Numbered from the stretch's first letter, positions 24,590 through 36,857 are shown. The stretch: DNA of 64,000 nt from Spirometra erinaceieuropaei (GCA_902702965.1 CACRXP010000168.1:800682-864681); one strand, 5' to 3'. Program-made: numbers and translations. Notes: generated by a model from the letters alone, not told the origin.

Positions 24590-24860
24590 CCACCGTCGAT
24601 TCCGACTATGTCTACCGTGCGCTACACAGCAACGTGCAGCAGGCACGGTGAATTGCGCGTGAATGAGTTTTTAGTGATAGCAGACTTGCGCAGCATCTAT
24701 CGCACTCTCTCGTCTCAACTTCCCACCTGGATCCGGTATCAAGACAGAGCCAAGAAACCCAGAGACGAAGGGGGACGCAGATGGGCTTGCACCTACGTGT
24801 ACCACCACACGCCCTGTTTTACAATATACATTGATCAGGATTTTACATAACAAGGGCAAT
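24590..24860 (-). repeat. Dispersed GC-rich repeat, retroelement-tail family
   Basis: Begins caccgtcgattccgacta and continues gtctaccgtgcgc, ggcacggtgaattgcgcg, gcagcatctatcgcactct, ggatccggtatcaagacag and cgtgtaccaccacacgccc. It ends at a gatcaggattttacataac block equivalent to aaccaggattttaacc at 2477. It is co-linear with 2228-2490. Confidence 0.65.
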
Positions 24861-25319
24861 AGGGGAGAGCCGACTCGAATCCTAACTGGTGCATCGTAAA
24901 ACTGGTTCAGCTGCCACATTCCAAATATTGGTATGGGTGTGTATTCCCGATAATGATCGTTGGAACCCGATCTGGTACCCACGTGAGCCCAGCGCATCAA
25001 CCGCGAGGAACGTTTTAGGGTCTTGTAGTAAATGTGCTTAGACCAACGTTATTGTAGAATCTGACATTTAAGGGAGTCATAATACTATGATTTATTTTGT
25101 AGACGAGTCAGTGAATTCACCAAATACATTTGATAGATACTCGGAATGTCTTCACCTCCAGACCTTTCTGAAACGCGCAGGAGGTAGCCACCAAGCATGT
25201 TCGGCACATGACTGTTTAGGAAATTAGCAGTACATCACAAACTTGACGCTATTTATGAAACTTTCGGTATTGTTGCTTCAGCTGCCGATAATTTTTCTTA
25301 AGAATCGCCTTGTGTTTCA

Positions 25320-25520
25320 CAGGAGGCGTTTCCCTACAAAAGCTTATTTTCGGCTTGCAAAGAGTCAGAAGCCGAGTGCGGATTACTTTTGTCCTCAATG
25401 CATCAAACAAAGTATGACGAGGCAAGAGACCATAACGTCCAAAATGCCATCTGACTCCATCTTCAGCTAAACCGGAGGTTACGACCGGTTCAACAAATGG
25501 TGCCGACGTTTTCTTCATTC
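25320..25520 (-). repeat. ~200-base inverted repeat, arm 1 (possible coding relic)
   Basis: The reverse complement of this stretch matches 26763-26965. On the - strand it is open and reads PFVEPVV...AEDGVRWHFG within an 89-codon frame (25249-25518). The other arm gives PSVEPVV...AEDGARWNF with an in-frame stop. I do not recognise the family; conservation at amino-acid level suggests a former coding sequence, perhaps of a transposable element. Confidence 0.5.
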
Positions 25521-26762
25521 ACCTGGGTCCTCTAGTTAGGGTTATTGGTGGATTTAAAGCAGTGCCTCATAAACGGGCACTGTTAGCAAAATTATCTCAT
25601 TCATTGCTATCGTCGGACTGGCTTGAAGTAAAAACTGCGGGATAAACTGCAAGCGCAGCAAATATAGTAATTTACGTCACCCGCTTTTCTTTCAATGATG
25701 TTGATTTAGAATTGACTGGTCTGCCTGCTTATGCTTCTATTGTACATACTCTAAGTTGGCGAGGTAAAGACTTCGAAAATCAGTAGGAATATATGGTATT
25801 TCTCTTTCGAATATTGTGCAAAGACTTGCCTTGAGGGAACCCAAAGCACAAATCTGACTTCGTAAAGAAACTCATATGATTTTGCCTGTGAGCCAATATG
25901 GTTAGATTGCGGCATCATTCAAATGTAGACAACTGTGAGCAGGTGCTATATTGTTTTGAAGAAGTCATAAAGGACACAGTTTGACTATATTTCTTATCAT
26001 GGGGTACAAGTTCCGGAAACGAAGCATCGACAAAGTCAAAAGAGAATCGGATGGCCATTTTTGGCTTTTTAAACACCATTGGTTCACCATATAAGTTAAG
26101 GCAAAATCATATGAAATTAAGATCATCGTTACGAAGTGAGATTCATGACTTGGGTTTCCTTCAGGAGAACGTTTGCACAATATCCAAATGGAAAACCATC
26201 TGAACTTTCCCAGTAAGGAAAATCGCACATTTTTGATGTTATTAAAGAGATACGGGACTCGCAAGTTTTTCTAATGCATACATATTTCATAAGGAGCACT
26301 AATAAACTGACAGATACCATGCTATTCGAATGGATATTTCATGGTCTTAATATATCTCATAATGTCACAAACGTCTTAAACCAAAAATACTCTTTCTTTT
26401 CAATTGCAGAAATTAAGAAAGATGTGCTTATTCACCAAATGAGTTCAGGAAAAAATAGTTTTATTCATGGCCTCTATACAACATGTTTAAATTTACAAAG
26501 CCATCCTCAATTAATAGAGAAAAATGCCTACTGTTTAAATAGCCAATTTTTACCAAGTGCAGTTTTGTAAACGGTCAAAAAGGGCATTCTAGTGTTGTTG
26601 AAATATCCTAGGAGCATACTGCTCAAAGGTGCATTAGTAGTCATTCCTAATAGAGAAAGCATTTTGAAATTTCAGTCAACATTTCATGGGATAGTTTTGC
26701 CGATTGGGCCCGGTTACAAGCCTCCGCCTTTATTTCATCAATGCTCAGAACTAGCACGCGCA

Positions 26763-26965
26763 AGAAAATGAAGCAAAAGTCGATGCCGTCCGTTGAGCCA
26801 GTCGTAAACTCCGTTTAAGCTGAGGATGGAGCCAGATGGAATTTTTGGTGTTCTTTGTGGACTCTTGTCTCGTCATATTTTGCCAGGTGAATTGATAAAA
26901 AAATTAATCGACATTTACCCTCCAGCTCTCTGCATGGGTAAAACGAGCTTAGTATGCTCCTCCAT
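26763..26965 (+). repeat. ~200-base inverted repeat, arm 2
   Basis: Partner of 25320-25520 in opposite orientation about 1.24 kb away. Shared blocks include ttgagccagtcgtaa (against ttgaaccggtcgtaa), gctgaggatggagccagatgg (one-letter changes in the partner) and ctcgtcatattttg. A TAA interrupts the shared frame here. Confidence 0.5.
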
Positions 26966-27018
26966 AATACTCAGAAATAGTCCTTGCAAATCCCACACAT
27001 AAGCTGGCCGGTTGCACG

Positions 27019-27916
27019 TAGTTGTGTTAACTTATGAAATGTTAACCGACATTCAGTGAGATTACTTAAGGTGGACTGAAAAATTAATCACCGCGCCGCA
27101 TAATCTGATTAAAATTCAATTACTTTAGGTGACGGCTTATGGATGTACGACGTTCTAGTCGCTTCTACAAAAAGACTACTTCGGTAGCATGAATTTTTCC
27201 CGTTGATTTCGATGTCCTTACAAATTCAAATATATTTCATGGAAAACACGCATGAAATGTGCATTTAATAGAAACTTACGTCTATTTTAAATTTTGTGCT
27301 TGAAAAAAGGGCATGACTCGGTTTTTAAAGTTTCTGGTTAAAAATCCTTTTAAGACCATGAAATGTCCTAAAAAGTTTACGATATGAGTTGAACATACTG
27401 CCAAATTTTATTAACACTACATGACTTTCTCTTAATGCAGTAGACAATGTATGGCTTCCCGTACATGTAAAATATACAACTTGTAGGTCGAAAGCCTTGA
27501 ATGCAAGTGTAACGGCAAGTCCGATTCAAAATCACGCTGGAATAGGAAAAGTTTTTTAAAACAGAGTTACATCCTTCTTTCAAGTGAAGAATTTGAATAT
27601 GACATAATTTTTTATCAAATGAGTAAAGGCATGCATATTTTTTGCATGTTTTCCACGAAATATATTCAAATGTATAAGGCCATATAGAAAATTTACAAAA
27701 AATCGTGCTACTTAAGCAGACATTTTTGCAGAGCAAAATTTTTGCAGGTGGCCGGAAAGACGTTCGTTCAAAAGCCGGTATCCTGGTGTGACTGAGTTAT
27801 TATGCGATTATGCTGCATGGTGATTAATATTGCAACACTACTTAAATAATCTTTTCGAGACGAAAACGCTTTTCGCAATTTTGGTTAATATATCATGAGT
27901 TGGCACATCAACTGTA
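27019..27916. mobile_element. Foldback/MITE-like element, copy B
   Basis: The right arm (about 27600-27916) ends tatatcatgagttggcacatcaactgta. Its reverse complement matches the left end (taacttatgaaatgttaacc, 27028 onward). Shared internal blocks include tgctgcatggtgatta, the ccggtatcctgg block and a tatttcatggaaaacacgcat block. The left arm has lost about 100 bases relative to copies at 3.7 and 52.4 kb. No coding frame is credible, although a 119-codon AT-rich frame crosses it. Confidence 0.6.
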
Positions 27917-29925
27917 GCTGCGTCTCCTGTTCATACTCAAATTGACGTGGAATATCACAGCAGCCGATTACATTGTCTGGTATCCCTTTCTGTAGTGACG
28001 GTGGCAGTACAATGGCTGCCGAATTAGATCCAAAATATTAAATGAAACGTTGTGATCCATAGGGTCTCAACCTGCAGATTACATTGGTTTGCATTTTCAG
28101 TGGGATAGGATCCCTGCTTAGTACAGCTACTCTTGTCGAAAGTGGTTCAATTAATATTTTTCGCGTAGATGGAATGACCTGTAAAGTTGCCAGACCTCAG
28201 TTCTTCAGACTTCCCTCTTATTCAAAATGCAGGTATTAGACGATCAAACAAAGACTCTTAATGATCTGAAACGGAACACAATAAGTGCATAGAAAAATAT
28301 TAAAACGGGGTTATGAAAAAAGCAACTGATCCAAACCCTTAACGACGTTGTGACTGTATTTTAAAAAATAGCTTGCCTTTTAAAAATTCATTGTAACTTT
28401 AATTAATAAAACTGTATTCTTTTTATTCGCAACTTTTGATGATAATTAGGGTTTGGTTTTATTTGGACCACAATGTATATTGGTGGCTGAATCGTGCTTC
28501 CACACATGCTACGGAACTTGCTAGCACGGTATTTCCCTGTGGATACTTTTATTAGCACACATGTACACCACTTTCCCTGAAATATGCCATCTTGCTGTCG
28601 CACGTACGGAAACTTCAGTTCTTAGAGATGAAATGGGACACTAACAATCGTTACAGGATACGCAAATGATTTGGTTGCCCGTAAGTATGGATTCGGACTG
28701 CCGTATTGTCGCAAACTGTTGCCTCCGCATTGACAGCTACTAGTAATAAAAAGTAGCCAGATAACTCTCCTCTTCGCAGCAGCGACGTTGCTGACTCAGC
28801 TGATTGTTCAGAGCTTTGTACTAGAGATAACACAATCTTTCTGCCTTCACACTAGTTTTAGAGTTACACTTGGCTGCCCTACGCCAATTAGTCAAAAGGC
28901 ACTTGATAGGCAAAGCTATATATGTTGCAGCATGAGTGGCCGGGATATTTGTATGCTCGCGGTAACCCGGCCAAAAGTATTGGGCTGTTGAACCACTAGA
29001 ATTAATAGGCTCTTGTTTTCAGACCGCCTGTGGTAGTCGTGAAGTCTTTTTTCTACGAGGTATAATGGCTCCTTTTATCGAACTATTGCAATTGAACAAA
29101 CAGCTCTAACTGACTGGCAATCTGGCAGTGATATGTACCCTATTTAGCTTTATGATGGAATCCGTGCTGCACTCAAACGGGAATTCCGAAATCAAAATAA
29201 CCCCCAAAAAGATGTTATGTGAACTCAGAAAGGGTGTGTATGGACAAGTGGGGGGAACAAAAAGGATATGAAAATCGATTTAATTAAGCAGATAAAAACA
29301 TAAAGCTTTTATGACGCAATAGACGCACTCTAAATACATCGAATCTTTATCAGACGGCAGACGAAGAGCAGTGCTGTACAAATGGGGGTCAGGAAGCAAC
29401 TCAAATAATTTCTCATGAACAAAAGTAGCTCTGGGAAGGAAGGTATCCATGGAAGAATAGGCCTTTAGAGTTCTTAGGACATGGATAACTTGCGGACCGA
29501 CACGCATGGAAGGCTAAAGCATGAACTAGCCAAATGACGTATTATCTGATAGCCTAGTATTTTGCAAACCACGATAAAATTTATTGATTTGGAAAAGTGG
29601 ATGAGGATATTTTATAGTCGTGCTCATCAAAGACTGGTTGCGAAATTGAATTTTTGTTGGACTATTCACCCGGAGAAAACAGGAAATAGGTAGGCGCAAA
29701 GTATATGAAAATTAATAAATTTGGCCCTTGCCAGCTGTTATGTAGTAGATTTTCCACATTCTATGTTGTTTTATGGGACGAGCAGCTAAAATGGATTCGA
29801 CCACCTGGTAACTTTAGCTAAAATAGAAATCCCAGACCGCATGGAGAGATGAACGTTGGCGGAGAAATGAAACTCAGACAAACTGCGCTTCATTAAACGC
29901 AAAGATACAAATCCCCGGTGGCAGT
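27917..29925. other. Intergenic sequence, no supported gene
   Basis: Only short frames without recognisable features. Confidence 0.4.
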
Positions 29926-29929
29926 CGTA

Positions 29930-30010
29930 AAGGGGGAGATGCGACCGCTGGAACCGGTGCTTTGTCTCCCTGACGTTTCGAATTCCAGCACGAACCCAAC
30001 GTCAAAGACA
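29930..30010 (-). mobile_element. Penelope-like terminal fragment (- sense)
   Basis: gatgcgaccgctgg...ccctgacgtttcgaattc matches the Penelope 3' end at 31741-31830 in order and spacing (gatgcgatcgctg...cccaacgtttcggaat). It is the reverse complement of the tails at 6870-6945 and 55370-55435. It lies just upstream of, and inverted relative to, the + sense Penelope fragment at 30130. Confidence 0.6.
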
Positions 30011-30129
30011 ATAACGGATGCGTGTATTTAACGCACAAGGATTTGCGGTATTTACAGGATGCAGGCGCCATGTTGAAATGCATTACAGTGAGTCGGAAAA
30101 GAAGGTTGCCTAACTGCAATACCTTTGAA

Positions 30130-30860
30130 GGATGTTTAAAGCCAATGGCTACCCGCACAACTTTGTAAACCGGTGGATAGGCGAACGGAACAAAATACCA
30201 AACCGCACGAACACAAAATTTTGGCGAGAGCTTCCATATGGCAGAAATGCCTCGAAATCTATCGGCCGCCTTCTTGCATCACTTGAGGTTGGAGTTGCAC
30301 ACAGACCGGAGGCAACCATCAGGCGTCAGATAATTAGATCGTAAAACTCACTACCGCGGCAAAAAATGTCAGGAGTCGTCTGTAGGATGTGCCGCAGTTG
30401 CAGACGAAGCAACTTCGTTGGAGAAACTAGAACACTGCTCCGAAAATGAATGGACCAACACGAGGCAGAAGTGCGGAGAGTGAAGCCAACTCTCAAGTTT
30501 GGGCTCATTCGACAAGATCCCGGCACACATTCAAATTGGACAGGGCCGACGTTCTCACTGTAGTTTACAACAGTGTGAATTGTGAGCTTCGCGAGTCATG
30601 GTTCATTGGTCCTCCGTCCATTAACAAGTGAAAGGCCCTTCTCCCTTCGTATTGGGGGCTGAGACAGGCTAGGCCTAGTAATTATTCACGCGGAGAGCGT
30701 ACAGACGAATACTGTTCCCAACGCCAGGGTCGGCGAACCGGATGGTCGAGCAGTTATCACACCAACATCTAAAATTCTTGATGAAACTGCAGCGATTAAC
30801 AACTGGAATGTCGGCCCATCAAACAGTCATCACACAAACGGCAACAGTCCGTGGTTTTAC
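30130..30860 (+). pseudogene. Penelope-like C-terminal fragment with GIY-YIG nuclease
   Basis: The + frame begins FKANGYPHNFVNRW (30133), then LPYGRNASKSIGRLL, GVAHRPEATIRRQI and, after a stop, LPRQKMSGVVCRM (about 30360), then SNFVGETRTLLRK (about 30405). Frameshifted remains of LxSWF-x-GP-x-SINK follow (about 30595-30630), then the tail with ACACCAACATCTAAAATTC near 30760. The RT core is absent, so this is a 5'-truncated insertion. The GIY-YIG Tyr pair is damaged (GVVC for GVVY; NFVG for NYVG). Confidence 0.8.
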
Positions 30861-31740
30861 ATAACCATGCGGTTGCATGGCAAATAAAACTCTTGTTTCA
30901 CCGGTCGTGTCTTCTTCAAAACTACTTTTGCTAAACATAATCAAAGGGAATGAATAGCCTATTCTAATAAGTTAAGCCAGGTATTCCCTCCCGGCAGTAA
31001 CACAACAAACTCAGAATGGTCTAGGTTTAGTGTTTGCATTTCGCATCAACTAGGGCATTAATGACATTGTCGCGCAGCTGTGGGACTGATGGCAGGGCTC
31101 GAGAGAGAGAGAGCCCCGAAGTACAAGTGGACGAGGAAGTTCCGTAAATCAATCGGTACGCCCTCCTCTACCATAATTACCCCTCTCAGGCCTAACGTGC
31201 ATATCTTTACTGTGGATGGAGACAGGACTAAGGCTCCTGACATTCCACGATGAATAGGACGACTGTTGCCTTGTAGAAGGGAGACGAAACACAAACTATT
31301 GATTAAAACGTAACAAAGTAATCAATGAAAAAATGTCATTCTCGCTGGCAAATAAAATGCGCCATGGTGAACTGGAACCTGATGACGGCTGGCTCTAAAA
31401 TTATCGATCGAAGTGTTTTGATAGAGTTCCATTTTGGAGCTTCCTTCTTTGCCACACAGAACGGCCCTTGTCGGAGATGCATCAGACCACAGTGGAGACC
31501 AAATTCTGGCCCTACCCGGCGTTAGCTAAACGCCTCAGAACAGTCGAATCTCCTAACAAATGTCAAACATTCGGAGAGTGGGGTATCGCCTCGTCCCAGC
31601 CATCCACGTCTAATCCCCGCATCAGATGGCTGACTGACTTGGATAGTGAACAGGGGCATGAGAGAGGCAAGAGAGAGGGAGAGAAAAAGTGAAGTAGGAA
31701 CTGGGAAATCCATTCCCACGAGACTTCAGTCCACCAGAAG
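30861..31740. other. Spacer between oppositely oriented Penelope fragments
   Basis: GA-rich microsatellite at about 31099-31113 (gagagagagag). Short frames on both strands, none recognised. It may be older repeat sequence. Confidence 0.35.
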
Positions 31741-32560
31741 AAAAGGATGCGATCGCTGAAAAAAGAGCTTGTTAGCCCAACGTTTCGGAATCTCACTCGA
31801 ACCTATCATCAGAGACAGTCGCGTAACAGGGTATTAGGGGACACAGGTTGCGCGGTATCTAGGCGACTGTACTCGTGCTCATCACTAGGGGTCGTAGGTG
31901 ATGTGATGACTGATTGTCGGTCCGTACTCGAATAGTTAGAAGGTGCGATTTCATCGCCGTTGTCGATCCGTGACGCGGCGTATGTTCGGCAGTTTGGCTC
32001 TCTGCTGCCGTGTCTGTTGGTCACTTGCATTCTTGTCGCGTGGCCAGTAATTAATGCCTGGGCAAAATCGCTACACAGATTACAGAGGCGGAAGGTCATT
32101 GCGCTTGTAAATTGAATGCAACCCGCAGAACCATGACTTAAGCAGATCCCCGCTCGCGCGGTTGTCAGGTCATGCGGGGATCTTGGTGTCATCAAACTTG
32201 AACGTGTGGCTGCGTTTTGTCTAATGAGTCGCGGCCTGGGATTTATCGTCATTAGATCTCACTGTTGCTGCATGCTCGAAAATTTGCTTTCAAAGTAACC
32301 TTCCAGTTTACCCGACGTACTTGCATTGTCCGCAACTGCACTCGATCCGGTAAAGGACTCCAGGTCTTTCCTGCCGCGGCAGTGGGTCCTTCGTCACGTG
32401 CGGGAGTGTTCGACAAAATGTGGAGCCAGTTGTAGTTCGTCTGTCATCGCGTTTACGCAAGCAGCGGCTGAGGAAATTACGCTGTGAAACAATTCGACGC
32501 GTTCAAATCCATCCTGCTACACTAAAAGTCCTGGCTTGGAAAGCTCCCATATGACGAGAT
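31741..32560 (-). pseudogene. Penelope-like C-terminal fragment, - strand
   Basis: On the - strand: LPRQERPGVLYRIECSCG (about 32390), KYVG-stop-TGRLL (about 32310), HTFKFDDTKI (about 32205), RASGDLLKSWFCGLHSIYKR (about 32160-32100), a Ser/Thr-rich tail ending SPNTLLRDCL with a stop near 31809, then the terminal sequence agcgatcgcatcc at 31745-31757. GIY-YIG and the following SWF-x-G-x-x-SI-x-K block are recognisable through stops and a frameshift. It faces the 30130-30860 fragment tail to tail. Confidence 0.78.
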
Positions 32561-32599
32561 AATCTGGTCCTCCTCCCGGGCGGATAGTCTACACTGCAC

Positions 32600-33960
32600 T
32601 GGTTCCTATGAGCTCGGTTGAAATCCCCAACAGGTCACTTGCGAATTCACGGCACAGAGACTGGAGAACCAGAGTCTGTAGCACCCACATACACTGGCTG
32701 CATTCGCGTCGACTGCGTACACTGCACCGCCTGCCTGCCAGTCCACATGAGCATTCATGTAGAACCTGCGGTAGACAACCTCAAGCTACGTCACACTATC
32801 ATACATTCACCCATCAGCACCTATAACACCCGTCGATCAAGGGCCTACACTAAACACACTTCTGCAACACGCTATTGTTGAGACACCTATGCAGAAACCG
32901 AATCTGTACACATGTAGACGACTGATCCTATTGCTCCTTCAAGACTGTCACCCAAGGCTTCGCCACCAGCACCCCCACACTCGGTTCTAACCGGTCCTTC
33001 TTACGACCACGCATTAACCTTACGCATCGGCCTGATCGGTCACTTGCGAATTCACAGCACAGAGATTGGAGAACCAGTGTCTGTAGCACCCACATACACT
33101 AGCTACATCCGTCTCAATTGCGTTCACTACCCCGCGCATGCACTCACCGCCACTAAAGCCACATACGCATTTACGTAAAACCTGCCGTAGACAACTGCTG
33201 GCTATACCACACCCTCACAACTTTTCCCCACCAACACCTGTAACACACATCAACATCACTCATTATCACACAACACAAGCACCCAATTGACACCTCTTGC
33301 GCAAGTGGGAAGTGTACTCCTCGGCTCTTCCGCAATCTAGATCCTCGGCTGCATGCGTGACCCTAGCCTGAGAGCATCATGTTGCCCCAAGCGTCGTGAC
33401 TTGAAAGGCTGTCGACTGACGCCTCAACTCAGTCCACGCAGTCTGTCCGGTTGTGTAAGTGTTGTGGGGATTGACGGGCTGATGAGCTGACAATCAGGCT
33501 ATAACGGCTCCTTCTCAACACGACCCCTGGCACTCTCACGCATACGAGGAGTGCGTGTGTGTTTTTATTGGTTAGTCCCTCATAGTCGATAGCTGACAAG
33601 TCACCCGGCATCTGAAGGGCTATGGGCCAGGCTTCTGGGCTTTAAGGATTGTGTGCTTCTGGTATATATTGATTCAGCAAACCATGGTGCTCGCTGCGCA
33701 GGGTACGCTGGCAGTTCTTCGGCACCTGGTTTCTGATGGAAAATGCCCTTGCACTTCCGTTTGGTATACAGGCCGTGTGCATGGTTGCCCAGGGACTTGC
33801 GTTATAATCTCCTCGTTCTGTCCGGTTTATATTGTTCAATTAAAATCCTGATCAGGTGTTTGTTGTGAACCAGGGGGTGTGATGGCACGCCTGGTTACGG
33901 GGGCCGAATATTTTCGGACAGGGGCTTAGGTGGGAGAGGAGGGGAGAGTGTACTAGCACT
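32600..33960 (+). mobile_element. Retroelement 3' end with relic C2H2 tail, copy 2 (+ sense)
   Basis: Reverse-complement partner of the 2228-3480 unit. The + strand reads TGHLRIHGTETGEPESVAPT at 32627 and again a GHLRIHSTEIGEPVSVAPT version at 33034. A 405-base segment is thus tandemly repeated (ggtcacttgcgaattcac at 32633 and 33038). After the coding relic comes the presumed 3' untranslated region with gttgccccaagcgtcgtgac (33379), gactgacgcctcaactc and caggcttctgggctttaagg (33629). It ends near 33960. Both copies share the same stop codons (ACGTAAAACCTGCCGTAG). Confidence 0.65.
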
Positions 33961-34682
33961 AGAAAACTAATTTGCACGTACGGCAGCGTGCCTGTTCTCG
34001 CCTCCCTGTGGCGCACACGCTAAACTTCGTCGACAACGACGGCCGAACTGTCAGTTGGCGCGTTTTTATTTGAAGAACCAAAATTAAGCAAAGCGCTTTT
34101 AGACTGTGAACTGATTGTACAGGGAAAGTGCTCGAGTTTGATTCGTTTTGATTGTGAATTTGTCGCAGTCGTGCAGTGGACACTCCGTAATAATTTATTC
34201 CCTTCCTACAACGATGTGCCTTGGGAGGCGTTATCTACAAAAATGGGTTTTCGGTGGTTTGGTTACATGAGAAAGGGTTTTGGTCCTGCAGTAACCGCCT
34301 AGGATAAGTTTTAAAGCGAAGAACAGGAATATTCCACAATTACTGCCGAAAGTAAGAAAATGGTTTCATGTTTCATCTGCAGAAACGCACCATCTTCTGC
34401 TATGTGTGTTCTTGAATGTCGTCTAGCCTCAGATTTTAACTCATCGCTCGTTAAAACATCGTTTCTCGCATTTTCAGCAACTGTAACCGGATATTTTTTT
34501 CTAGCTGATAAAAATGTCGTACGAAATCAGTGAAGTAAATCAACCTACGCATCCATCACAATAAGCACACTGCTCCCTCTGTCTATCAAACTAAGTATCT
34601 AATCTAAAATGGACGTTTCTACCTCTCAAATCTGCTAGTTGGTCTAGAGATCTGAACTAGTGCTTTAGATGAGGGTTTTTAG
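33961..34682. other. Spacer, no gene recognised
   Basis: Nothing beyond short frames; it may include the 5' part of the adjacent reverse-transcriptase relic. Confidence 0.35.
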
Positions 34683-35668
34683 GTCGATTTCGCGTACAGT
34701 TATTTATGCAAAGCTTTCGATACTGTTCTGCATCAACGTCTACTTAACAAATTGAGAGCCATCAGCACCCGGGACGATCATCTGAACTGAATAAGGGCGA
34801 TTCTGGTTGGTCGAAAATAACGTGTCTGTATCGGAGATGATATGTCGGACCGGGTGGACGTAACTTGTGGTGTGCCTCAAGGCTCAGTTCTGGATTCCTC
34901 GCCCTTCATCCTTTATGCTAATGGCAACCTTCAGGAACTCGAATGCGGCAGAATAATGTTTGCCGACGACGTTAAGCTCTGGCAAGTCGTAAAGAATCCT
35001 TACGACCAGAGGACCCTCTAAAACAATCTGCATCGACTGCAAGCATGGTCAGAGAAATGGCTTCTAGATTTCAATGTGCAGAAGTGCGTCGTCCTTCACC
35101 TGTGTCTAACCAACTCTCATTCAAATGAGGGCCTGAGGATATATCACCTGAAAGACATAGGCTTCCCGCAGAATCTTCACAGAAGAATCCCGGGGTTTGG
35201 ATACAGAACAGCCTGAAACCAGCACTGCAGTGCAACATGGCTGCAAATAACGCCATGAGAGTGATGCATGCCATTAAAAGGGTGTTCGTTACTTTGACGA
35301 ATACATTTTTGGTAAAGTTTACGACATCTAAACGATCTAAAAATCCAATCCTGCATAGACAGACTGAATTGTCAGTAAAGAGGTGATCTCTTTCGCGTCT
35401 ACAAGATAATACATGGCCTTGAGCATGGACAAAGCTTTAAGAACATGTTTCAGTGGCACCTTTTAAATTAATCTACGTGTCCACTCGATGAATCTACGGA
35501 CAACAATGTCTAGGCTGAATGTTCGTTCTGAAATTTTCACACAAAGGTAGTGGAGAAATGGAACGTTCTCCCTCAGACGGCCCTGGAGGCGCCGATTCTG
35601 CAACTCTTCAAGAAACGCTTGGGGGATTATTTGTGTCCCTTGATCTGCAGCGACAGTCTGAATCTGAA
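34683..35668 (+). pseudogene. CR1/Jockey-type reverse transcriptase fragment
   Basis: The + frame carries KAFDTVLHQRLLNKLRAI (about 34709), then MSDRVDVTCGVPQGSVLD (about 34838), FILYANGNLQELECG (about 34907), MFADDVKLWQVVKN (about 34958) and LQAWSEKWLLDFNVQKC (about 35037). These are RT palm motifs, and the catalytic FADD box is intact. Later frames show NSHSNEGLRIYHLK, FRVYKIIHGLEHGQSF (about 35390) and VVEKWNVLPQTALEAPILQL (about 35548). Stops occur at NxIRA, GRKxRV and RTLxNN, and about 200 bases of thumb sequence (the RPHLEYA region) are missing near 35330. No endonuclease or ORF1 is visible, so it is 5'-truncated. Confidence 0.85.
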
Positions 35669-36857
35669 GTAAGTACCGCACCCCCACGCGAATTTTTTCT
35701 ATGAGACAGTGGTACTCAAATGAATCAAGTACTGTTTTAATAGCAAACATTTTCATTGCTCGTGAACAGTTATTTCTAACGAGCTGACATGTAACCGATA
35801 GGGTTTTCAAGGGCTTTGCCTATTATCTTTACCAAATAATCTTAAAACATGCCAACCAGAGAGCTGTGTTTGCGACCGCATAGTTATCGCTGGCACTTAA
35901 TTCTAGTCACTTTTTAGTCTACATCTATATGGCCGAAATCAAAAGTTGTAACAAAATCATCATAAATAATGCTCTCATATTAAACTAATCATGGATGTTT
36001 TCATCATCCACTTTAGCGCTTAAACCACACGTTCCCATTTCGGTTGTCCGTAGGTAGTGTGTAAGGAGGTGGAAAGTGCGCAAGTCATAATATGACGCGC
36101 GATAAAAAGTCAGCAACAGACAGACAGGCACTCAACGGACAGGCGGCACACAACGAAATTTTGGCCGAACATTAATTGACGACTCTGGTCAAAACCAACT
36201 GTTAAACATGTATATGCGAGTATTTTTAACCGCGGTGGCAGGAGACGCAGAATCATTTAATTCTAACTTCAAATGTTGCTTGCAGTAAGGTTGAGCAAAT
36301 CGACTGTTGGAGAACATGCTTGTCTTTTGAAAATGCGTCAGTCTGAAGAAATTGCCAAGATCCCCAACCTTATAGCGGTTATTTTTAAGGGTACGGCTCA
36401 TCTTATACGTCGCATGCTGCAGACCACTTCTCAGGTGTAAAAGAAAATAGGCCGTGCGGCCTCTAACGTACCCCTGGGAGCTGAACCGAATACTCTGCTT
36501 ATCTTACCGGATGCTAATGACCCTTCTTATTAGTCGATTCAATGATTTATGATTTCATTCCAACCATTGTTTATTTATAGCAAGGCAAATGTCAACACCT
36601 GCCATGAAGGTAAAACTCCATATCACACTAACACAAACGTTTGTATGGAAGAGTGAGCAACTTGTAACTATTTTCTGAAACAGCATAAAAAGCATATATG
36701 TTGTATTTAAGTAGGGATCGGTTGCGATGTCCTGGTCCTAAGTGTTCGTGCTATGTGGGCATTTCGACTTAATTAAGCCAAAGGAGGATAGTAAAGTTGT
36801 TAGCTGGAAAGTAGCCAAAACTAAAATGAAAAGGACATCCTGATACTTCCGTTTAGA
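35669..36857. other. Intergenic sequence, nothing recognised
   Basis: No gene, RNA or repeat partner seen. Confidence 0.4.

Noticed and set aside
31809..32252. 147-codon - strand frame as an independent gene
   Set aside because: Its last third is the Penelope tail, and the upstream Penelope signal runs in a different frame, so it is a frameshifted relic.
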